Assembly (NCBI GenBank): GCA_963784175.1 | Contig: CAWAQJ010000014.1 | Location: 434,001-498,000, forward strand | Length of the DNA stretch: 64,000 nt | Direction of reading: 5' to 3' | From: JAIBJN01 sp963784175 | GTDB taxonomy: Bacteria > Actinomycetota > Thermoleophilia > Gaiellales > Gaiellaceae | Shown here: positions 58,255-64,000 of the stretch, one piece after another | How positions within the stretch are numbered: position 1 is the stretch's first letter | Layout: the number at the start of each line of letters is the position of its first letter | Notes under the pieces: model-generated | What the model was told of the DNA's origin: nothing | Seen by the model: only the letters and a program-made list of their open reading frames with translations | Database searches by the model: none | Made by a program: the position numbers and the translations under genes

Positions 58255-58458
58255 CTAGACGCCGAGCACCCGGGCCGACGCGCGGCGGGTCTCGCGGTCC
58301 GCGCGGGCCGAGACATCAGGCTCGTGGCGCGGACCCGCTCGGTCGCGGTGCTGCAGCCGGGCGAGCTCCCGCGAGCGGAGCGCGACCTCGGATGCCCGCA
58401 GCGGCTCGCGCTGGCGGGCGCGCCGGGACTCGAGCTGGAGCATGTGCTGCTGGTGCAT
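58255..58458 (-). CDS. Small Arg-rich protein (67 aa)
   Basis: 67 residues from ATG 58458, MHQQHMLQLESRRARQREP..., very rich in Arg, Glu and Gln and probably a single long helix. A strong GGAGG ribosome site 5 nt upstream decides the start. No known family; small soluble proteins of this sort may bind nucleic acids or ribosomes, but nothing proves it. The 58459-58603 stretch upstream holds no further gene I can support. Confidence 0.55.
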   Translation of the reverse strand: MHQQHMLQLESRRARQREPLRASEVALRSRELARLQHRDRAGPRHEPDVSARADRETRRASARVLGV

Positions 58459-58603
58459 CCCTTCCTCCTTCTCCGTCGTCATGGAGGGCGACCGATGTCC
58501 CTCCGGCCATCTCCTACGCAGAGATCGCCGCAGGCCTCGGGAAAAACAGCAGGCAAAAGCACGCCCTTATCCGACAGCGCTATTTCCGACCTTGAAACGA
58601 CGA

Positions 58604-58624
58604 AGGCGACCCGTCGGGTCGCCT
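58604..58624 (-). terminator. Hairpin terminator after 44-aa gene
   Basis: AGGCGACCC (58604-58612), loop GTC, GGGTCGCCT (58616-58624): a perfect 9-bp stem 28 bp past the stop of the small gene at 58653-58787. Confidence 0.6.
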
Positions 58625-58652
58625 CGCGTGGAGCCTGTATGGCGCTATCTGT

Positions 58653-58787
58653 CTAGCGCATACGCCTCTCTGCGAGGGGGGACCCGTCGTTGGCCCGAGC
58701 CGCGGTGCGACCGGCTCCATTCGACCACGCCGGCATCATCGCGGGCTTCGCCGCCTTGAGCCTGTTCACCTTAGGAGCGTTGGTCAT
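58653..58787 (-). CDS. Small basic peptide with full expression signals (44 aa)
   Basis: ATG 58787 encodes 44 residues starting MTNAPKVNRLKAAKPAM and ending PLAERRMR, strongly basic with several Ala/Asn/Gly residues. AAAGG lies 7 nt before the start; a sigma-70-like promoter (TTGCCA-N17-TATCCT) ends 30 bp upstream and a hairpin terminator follows. No family is recognised. All expression signals being present makes a real gene likely, despite the size. Confidence 0.55.
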   Translation of the reverse strand: MTNAPKVNRLKAAKPAMMPAWSNGAGRTAARANDGSPLAERRMR

Positions 58788-58817
58788 AGAGATGCCTTTC
58801 GCCGGGTACGAGGCGCG

Positions 58818-58846
58818 AGGATAGCGGAGGCGTCCGACGTTGGCAA
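58818..58846 (-). promoter_or_regulatory. Sigma-70-like promoter of the 44-aa gene
   Basis: On the minus strand TTGCCA (58846-58841), 17-bp spacer, TATCCT (58823-58818). Confidence 0.5.
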
Positions 58847-58922
58847 GCGATCCGGCAAGAAATCTCCTGCCTCTTGCGCGGCGAACAGTCACGAATTGGA
58901 AAAGAATTGGCGACGGCCTATT

Positions 58923-60185
58923 TCAGACCATCGCCGGAGCCTCGACCGGCGGCCGGCGCGGCGCCCTTCTGATCAAGAGAACCGCGAGCGCCGCCGCGAG
59001 GGCGAGGCCGCCCGCTCCGACGAACGCGATCGTGTACTCGCCGGTCTCCGTTCTCATTAGCCCCGCGACCCATGCGGCGGTCGCCGCGCCGAGCTGGTGA
59101 GCGCTGAAGATCCACGCGAAGACGACGCCCGACTGGGTGGGGAACGCGGACGTGGCGAGGGCGGACGTCGGTGGCACCGTGGCCACCCAGTCGAGCCCGT
59201 ACACGACCGCAAAGGCGACGAGCGCCGCGTACTGGGACCCGAAGGCCATGGGCAGGGCGAGGAGCGCGAGGCCGCGGAAGCCGTAGTAGACGAGCAGGAG
59301 CTTCCGAGGGTCGTAGCGGTCGGTCAGCCAGCCGGAGCCGACCGTCCCGGCGATGTCGAAGGCGCCGATGAGGGCGAGGAGCGCCGCCGCGCTGACTTGC
59401 GCGATCCCGTGGTCGTGCGCGGCCGGAATCAGGTGAGTCGAGACGAGGCCGTTGGTGGTCGCACCGCACACGAAGAACGTCCCGGCGAGAAGCCAGAACG
59501 TCCGCGAGCGGGCGCCGGCCCGGAGCCCGTTCAGGACAGCGCTGAGGGCCGGAGGCGCGGCGGGAGGCTCCTCCCAGTCGGGCGGCGCGCCGAAGGGACG
59601 CGCCCCGACGTCGCGCGGCCGGTCGCGCATGAAGAGCAGGACGAGCGGCAGCACGAAGCCGAGCGCCGCCACCGCAACGAGCAGCGCCGCGTAGCGCCAG
59701 TCCTTGCTCGCCACCCAGGCGAGGAGCGGCAGGAACACGAGCTGGCCCGAGGCGTTGCTCGCCGTCAGGACGCCCGTGACGAGGCCGCGCCTCTCGACGA
59801 ACCAGCGGTTGGCGATGATCGCGGCGAGCGGGACCGACACTGCGCCGGTCGCGAGGCCGTTGACGACGCCCCAGAGCAGGAAGAGCTGCCACGGCTCGGT
59901 CATCCCTGTGGTGAGGAGCGACGAGACGGCGATCACGGCCAGCGCGCCGCCCACCACACGGCGCATCCCCATGCGCTCCACGAGCGCCGCCGCGAAGGGC
60001 GCGCCCAGTCCGAAGCAGAGGAGGTTCAGCGAGACGGCCAGGCCGATCGTCTCGTGGCTCCAGCCGAACTCGTCGTGGAGCGGAAGGAGCAGCACGCCGG
60101 CGGTCGAGCGGAAGCCGGCCGACATCACGAGCGCGACGAAGCCGACGCCGACGACGACCCAGGCGTAGTGCACCCGCGACCGCAT
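58923..60185 (-). CDS. Major facilitator superfamily transporter
   Basis: 420-residue membrane protein with twelve predicted helices in two halves. The inter-helix-2/3 region reads LVERMGMRRVVGGALAV, a conserved MFS loop, with its counterpart GWLTDRYDPRKLL in the second half. It resembles monocarboxylate/oxalate-formate-type MFS proteins. Substrate unknown. Divergent from a MarR regulator with a shared operator, so expression is probably induced by a ligand. Confidence 0.88.
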   Translation of the reverse strand: MRSRVHYAWVVVGVGFVALVMSAGFRSTAGVLLLPLHDEFGWSHETIGLAVSLNLLCFGLGAPFAAALVERMGMRRVVGGALAVIAVSSLLTTGMTEPWQLFLLWGVVNGLATGAVSVPLAAIIANRWFVERRGLVTGVLTASNASGQLVFLPLLAWVASKDWRYAALLVAVAALGFVLPLVLLFMRDRPRDVGARPFGAPPDWEEPPAAPPALSAVLNGLRAGARSRTFWLLAGTFFVCGATTNGLVSTHLIPAAHDHGIAQVSAAALLALIGAFDIAGTVGSGWLTDRYDPRKLLLVYYGFRGLALLALPMAFGSQYAALVAFAVVYGLDWVATVPPTSALATSAFPTQSGVVFAWIFSAHQLGAATAAWVAGLMRTETGEYTIAFVGAGGLALAAALAVLLIRRAPRRPPVEAPAMV

Positions 60186-60200
60186 CAGCGGGAACGTATC

Positions 60201-60224
60201 AGATAGGTGTATATACTCCTATCT
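60201..60224. promoter_or_regulatory. MarR operator between MFS and MarR genes
   Basis: A 24-bp near-perfect palindrome, arms AGATAGG and CCTATCT, 22 of 24 positions symmetric, sits in the 39-bp spacer and abuts the GTG of the regulator. It should control both divergent genes. Confidence 0.7.
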
Positions 60225-60662
60225 GTGTCCTCCGGGGTCGAGCCGGTCCAGTCCCCCTGTGTGTGCGCGACGCTACGCATGGCCACGCGCGCGGTCGCGC
60301 GGATCTACGACGAGGCGCTCGCGCCCTACGGCCTCCGCACGACCCAGTACTCGATCCTCGCACGGCTCGAGGTCGAGGGCCCTGCCCGCGTGGGACATCT
60401 TGCGGCACGGCTCGTGATGGACAGGTCGACGCTCGCGCGCGAGGCCGCCCCACTCGTGCGGGCGGGGCTCGTCGCCGAGGAGGCCGGGCCGGACCGGCGC
60501 CAGCGGCTCCTCTCGCTCACCGGCGAGGGCCTCGCTCGCCTCGAAGCGGCCAGGCCCGGCTGGCGGGAGGCTCAGCGGCTCGTGCGCGAGGAACTCGGCC
60601 GCGAGCGCACGGACGGGCTCCTCGGCGAGCTGCACGCGCTCGTCGGCTCGGTCACGGCGTAG
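60225..60662 (+). CDS. MarR-family transcriptional regulator
   Basis: 145-residue winged-helix dimeric repressor. The N-terminus has a C-x-C pair (QSPCVCATLRMATRAV), then RTTQYSILARLEVEG, the recognition region LAARLVMDRSTLAREAAPL, and the DRRQRLLSLTGEG wing of MarR proteins. The cysteines suggest possible redox sensing. GTG 60225 begins directly after the operator, so the message may be leaderless; ATG 60279 is a later alternative. Confidence 0.87.
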   Translation: MSSGVEPVQSPCVCATLRMATRAVARIYDEALAPYGLRTTQYSILARLEVEGPARVGHLAARLVMDRSTLAREAAPLVRAGLVAEEAGPDRRQRLLSLTGEGLARLEAARPGWREAQRLVREELGRERTDGLLGELHALVGSVTA

Positions 60663-61845
60663 GATCGCCGCCGGTCAGGTCGGCAGCGGCTCGGAGGCCG
60701 CTTCGGAGCGCTCCCTCCATCAGCCCGTGCCACTCGCCCGCGGTGTGCTCGCCTGCAAACGCGAACGGGCCGACCGGGCGGACGAGCTCGTCGGTCTGCA
60801 GAGGCGACGAGAGCGAAGGCGCCGAGTAGGCACCGAGCGCCCAGGGGTCGTCCCGCCACGTCGTGAGCACCGCGTCGCCGGACTCGAGGTCGAGCTCGGG
60901 CCGCAGCGCCGCGAGGGACGCGAGCCAGCGCTCCGGGCCGTGCTCAACCTGCAGCCGGCTGAGCGCGGCATCCGTGCCCGCGAAAGTGCCTGCGAAGCCC
61001 GCCGGAAGGCCGTCCGGGCCGAGCTGCGTGTAGCTCCAGTAGCGCTCGGGAACGGCAAGAACCGCGCTCGGCTCGACCGGGGAGCGCAGCGCCACGTGCA
61101 GCTTCGCCGCCTGGCCGTAGCGGACGCCCGCGAGCGCGACGGCCTTCGCCGGAGGGAGGAGCGGCTCGAAATGGATCCGCTCGACCGCCTTCGCCGGCAC
61201 CGCGATGACGGCCCGATCGACGTCGACCTCGAAGCCACCGCCGCGCAGCCGGACCGAGCGCTCGTCCCATGTGACCCCCTCGACCGGAGAGTCGAGGTGG
61301 ACCGCGAGGCGCATGGCGAGTGCGCGTGCGAGGCCGCTGTTTCCGCCTTCGACGCCGTGCGTGTCGAAGGTCCCGAAGCCGGCGCCGGTCTCGGCCAGTA
61401 CCGCGGCGTCGAGGTCGTCGGCCGGATGCGCGCTCGAGATCTCGATGCGCGCCTGTATCGCGTCACGCACAGCCGGCGCGATCTCCGACCCCGCCAGAGC
61501 CTCGACGACGCTCCCATGCGGAACGAGCGAACGCAGCGCCGTGGCCGCCGCCTCGACCTCGGCGAGCGAGACCGGCTCGCCGCCGCGCGGCTCCCGCGCG
61601 CCGTAGAGCGTCCCCTTCCTGAAGAGACGGAGCCCGAGCCGCTCGGCCGTCGCGCGCAGCACCTCGTCGGAATCGAAGACGAACTCCGCGCCCCGCTCGG
61701 CCACCCCGCCCGCGAACTGGTGCGACCACACCCGCCCGCCTACACGGTCCCGCGCCTCGAGCACGACGACCTCCACGCCCGCGCGCGCGAGGGCATCGGC
61801 TGCCGCAAGCCCGGCCAGGCCGGCGCCGACCACCGCGACCTTCAC
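60652..61845 (-). CDS. FAD-dependent amine oxidase-family protein
   Basis: 397-residue flavoprotein. The dinucleotide fold VVGAGLAGLAAADAL is at the N-terminus, followed by EARDRVGGRVWS (second FAD motif), and the C-terminal FAFAGEHTAGEWHGLMEGAL typical of flavin-containing monoamine/polyamine oxidases. Likely substrate a primary or secondary amine; not determinable. Convergent overlap with marR (11 bp). Starts at ATG 61845, 28 bp after the gltB stop on the same strand. Confidence 0.87.
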   Translation of the reverse strand: MKVAVVGAGLAGLAAADALARAGVEVVVLEARDRVGGRVWSHQFAGGVAERGAEFVFDSDEVLRATAERLGLRLFRKGTLYGAREPRGGEPVSLAEVEAAATALRSLVPHGSVVEALAGSEIAPAVRDAIQARIEISSAHPADDLDAAVLAETGAGFGTFDTHGVEGGNSGLARALAMRLAVHLDSPVEGVTWDERSVRLRGGGFEVDVDRAVIAVPAKAVERIHFEPLLPPAKAVALAGVRYGQAAKLHVALRSPVEPSAVLAVPERYWSYTQLGPDGLPAGFAGTFAGTDAALSRLQVEHGPERWLASLAALRPELDLESGDAVLTTWRDDPWALGAYSAPSLSSPLQTDELVRPVGPFAFAGEHTAGEWHGLMEGALRSGLRAAADLTGGDPTP

Positions 61846-61873
61846 TCCGCGCTCACCCGCGTAGCCTCGCAGG

Positions 61874-64000
61874 TCAGGCCGGCGTCGCGCTCCCTTCCGC
61901 GAGGCTCTGCAGGCGGGCGACTTCGGCCTTCGGAACGACCCGCTTGAAGCTGCCCGAGGCCGCCTCCCACGTGTCGAGCAGCTCGGCCGCCCTGGACGAC
62001 CCGGTGTAGCGCAGATGACGCTCGACCAGCTCGTGGAGGACGATCAGGTGCTCCGGGCGAAGGCTGTGAGAGCCGACGAGCTCGTCGTTCAGCCGGCGCT
62101 CCAGCAGGCCGGCCGGGTCGTACACGTAGACCTCGCCGCCGGTCATTCCCGCCCCGAGGTTCGGCCCCGGATCGCCGAGCACGACGACCGTGCCCGCGGT
62201 CATGTACTCGCACGGGTGCTCCCCCGTGCCCTCGACGACGGCGACGGCGCCCGAATTGCGCACCGCGAAGCGCTCCCCCGCGCTCCCGGCGCAGTAGAGC
62301 TCGCCGCCGGTCGCGCCGTAGAGCGCGGTGTTGCCGATCAGGCACGGGTCACCGGCATCGTGCTCGGGAGGACGGATCGCGATGCGCCCGCCGCTCATGC
62401 CCTTGCCGACGTAGTCGTTGGCCTCGCCGGTCAGGGTGAACTTGACGCCCGCCGCGAGGAACGCGCCGAAGCTCTGCCCGGCAACGCCGTCGAAGCTGAC
62501 GCGCACGCGTCCCGGCGGCGGGTCCGATCCGAAGGCCTTGCCGATCGCGCCGCCTAACCGGGCGCCGACCGTGCGGTCGCCGTTCCCGATCTCGTAGCGC
62601 AGCTCGACGAGACGGGCCTCTTCCAGCGCCAGGCTTGCATCGGCGTCGAGCTTGGCGCCCAGCTGCCAGCCGCCTGCCCTGGGACGTTCCTCGCCGTCGT
62701 GGGCGGTCGGCCCGTCGCCGGCGCTGCCGAGCAGCGGGGAAAGGTCGAGCAGGTCGGCGCGCGGATCCCCCGTCCGCTTCTGGCTCAGGAGGTCGACCCG
62801 GCCGACCGCCTCCTGCAGCGAGCGGAGACCGAGCGCCGCCAGGCGCCGTCTGACGTCCTCGGCGACGAGGAGCAGGTAGCTCTCGACCATCTCCGGCGTC
62901 GCGGCGAACTTCTCGCGCAACTCGGGCTTCTGGGTCGCGATGCCGACCGGGCACGTGTCCTGGTGGCACGTCCGCACCATCAGGCAGCCCTCCGCGAGGA
63001 GGAGGGCAGTGCCGAAGCTGACCTCGTCCGCGCCGAGGAGCGCGGCGACGAGCACGTCGCGGCCCGTCTTCATCCCGCCGTCCGCGCGGAGCCTCGCCCG
63101 GCCCCGCAGACCGCCGGCCACGAGCGCCTGCTGCGCCTCGGCCAGCCCGAGCTCCCAGGGCACGCCGGCGTTCTTGATCGACGAGAGCGGGCTCGCCCCC
63201 GTGCCGCCGTCGCTGCCCGCGACGTGGACGACGTCCGCGAGCGCCTTCACGCACCCCGCGGCGACGAGCCCCACGCCCGCCTCGGCGACGAGCTTGACGG
63301 AGACGAGCGCCTGCGGGTTCACCTGGCGCAGGTCGAAGATCAGCTGTGCGAGATCCTCGATCGAGTAGATGTCGTGGTGCGGAGGCGGCGAGATGAGCGC
63401 GACGCCGGGCTGGGTGTGCCGGAGCCTGGCGATCTCCTCGGTCACCTTGTGCCCGGGGAGCTGGCCGCCCTCGCCGGGCTTCGAGCCCTGCGCGACCTTG
63501 ATCTGGAGCTCCTCGGCGAAGGCTGCGTACTCGGGCGTGACGCCGAAGCGGCCCGAGGCGACCTGCTTGATCGGCGAGTTGCGCTCGGTGCGGTAGCGGT
63601 CGGGGTCCTCCCCGCCCTCGCCCGTGTTCGCGCGCGCGCCGATGCGGTTGAGCGCGACGGCGACGAGCTCGTGCGCCTCGGAGGAGAGCGCACCGTGCGA
63701 CATCGCCCCGCCGGAGAAGCGACGGACGATCGCCTCGACCGGCTCGACCTCGTCCAGCGGCACCGGCGGGCCGGCCGCGACGGGCTCCAACAGGTCTCTC
63801 GGCTCGAGCGTCCCGCGTCCGTCCACGAGCTCGGCGAAGCGCTCGTAGAGCTGCCAGCCGCCGCCGTTCACCGCCTTGCGGAGCGCGTGCGCGGCGCCGA
63901 CGTCCTGGAGGGATTGCACGACCTCGGGCGTGGTCGTGTGCGGCTCGCCGCCCTTGCGGTACTTGACGTAGCCCGGGTTCTCGAGCCGCGGCGCCTCGGC
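61874..64000 (-). CDS. gltB: Glutamate synthase large subunit, C-terminal part
   Basis: The gene runs off the right edge; about 709 residues are present. It makes glutamate from glutamine and 2-oxoglutarate. Visible parts are the FMN-binding synthase domain (SPPPHHDIYSIEDLAQLI, GGTGASPLSSIKNAG), the 3Fe-4S cysteines in CHQDTCPVGIAT, and the C-terminal beta-helix GXGXG domain (GGRIAIRPPEHD, MTGGEVYVYDPAG). The reading frame is open to base 64000 (ENPGYVKYRKGGEPH). The glutaminase domain and gltD lie outside. Confidence 0.96.
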   Translation of the reverse strand, partial: AEAPRLENPGYVKYRKGGEPHTTTPEVVQSLQDVGAAHALRKAVNGGGWQLYERFAELVDGRGTLEPRDLLEPVAAGPPVPLDEVEPVEAIVRRFSGGAMSHGALSSEAHELVAVALNRIGARANTGEGGEDPDRYRTERNSPIKQVASGRFGVTPEYAAFAEELQIKVAQGSKPGEGGQLPGHKVTEEIARLRHTQPGVALISPPPHHDIYSIEDLAQLIFDLRQVNPQALVSVKLVAEAGVGLVAAGCVKALADVVHVAGSDGGTGASPLSSIKNAGVPWELGLAEAQQALVAGGLRGRARLRADGGMKTGRDVLVAALLGADEVSFGTALLLAEGCLMVRTCHQDTCPVGIATQKPELREKFAATPEMVESYLLLVAEDVRRRLAALGLRSLQEAVGRVDLLSQKRTGDPRADLLDLSPLLGSAGDGPTAHDGEERPRAGGWQLGAKLDADASLALEEARLVELRYEIGNGDRTVGARLGGAIGKAFGSDPPPGRVRVSFDGVAGQSFGAFLAAGVKFTLTGEANDYVGKGMSGGRIAIRPPEHDAGDPCLIGNTALYGATGGELYCAGSAGERFAVRNSGAVAVVEGTGEHPCEYMTAGTVVVLGDPGPNLGAGMTGGEVYVYDPAGLLERRLNDELVGSHSLRPEHLIVLHELVERHLRYTGSSRAAELLDTWEAASGSFKRVVPKAEVARLQSLAEGSATPA

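Overview
The window is high-GC chromosomal DNA (roughly 70 percent G+C) with dense coding, very frequent GTG and TTG starts, few uridine-tailed terminators, and many starts that sit 6 to 9 nt behind a TANNNT box, which points to leaderless transcripts. Together with actinobacterial inositol-phosphate synthase, Ku, an NrtR/nicotinamidase pair and the lineage flavour of the small hypothetical proteins, this suggests an actinobacterium, most likely of the class Thermoleophilia (Solirubrobacterales/Gaiellales type). That placement is an inference from gene content, not from a marker-gene tree. Both ends are cut inside genes: dnaK on the left and the large subunit of glutamate synthase on the right.

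Layout. 1-5.4 kb: dnaK, a PLP decarboxylase, an EamA transporter, a short CsbD-like stress protein, moaA and a GNAT acetyltransferase. 5.4-8.3 kb: a compact inositol-lipid locus of a PAP2/inositolphosphotransferase-like membrane protein, a CDP-alcohol phosphatidyltransferase, and an inositol-3-phosphate synthase with two ribbon-helix-helix units fused to its N-terminus and perfect palindromes at its start. 8.4-14.9 kb: a secreted FG-GAP/P-domain protein, a Tat-exported cyclase-family hydrolase, a glycosyltransferase-PHP fusion, a degenerate uracil-DNA-glycosylase-like protein and a metallophosphoesterase. 14.8-22.5 kb: an RNA m5U methyltransferase, YjbQ and an M3-like peptidase from a shared divergent promoter, then a cPGS-like GTPase, carbamate kinase, ornithine carbamoyltransferase, rhomboid and a small zincin. 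22.4-27.4 kb: antiporter, Ku, GroES-like protein, polysaccharide deacetylase, and an orphan contractile-tail sheath protein.

27.4-40.9 kb: a secreted S15-type peptidase; an operon of DUF1800 (frameshifted), DUF1501 (Tat) and a cupredoxin; an NAD-binding epimerase, a DUF378 protein and a divergent CarH/LitR-type B12 MerR regulator with an operator in the shared spacer; a secreted M1 peptidase; a lipoprotein; and a methyltransferase. 40.95-47.36 kb is a genomic island in the 3' end of a tRNA-Ala gene. It is bounded by a 46-bp perfect direct repeat, carries paired arm-site-like repeats near both ends, has no integrase, and contains small accessory genes separated by members of an island-specific hairpin repeat family.

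47.4-64 kb: USP-like protein, GAF-GGDEF diguanylate cyclase, small membrane proteins, an Rpf/lysozyme-like secreted protein, a divergent NrtR-type regulator and nicotinamidase-like hydrolase, a YyaL-type thioredoxin protein, L,D-transpeptidase, alpha/beta hydrolase, acyl-CoA desaturase, two tandem ABM-like proteins, two small genes, a divergent MFS/MarR pair with a clear operator, a flavin amine oxidase, and gltB. The observations I would follow up first are the ribbon-helix-helix/inositol-phosphate-synthase fusion with its candidate operators, the orphan sheath protein, the repeat-partitioned tRNA-Ala island and the CarH-like photoreceptor.
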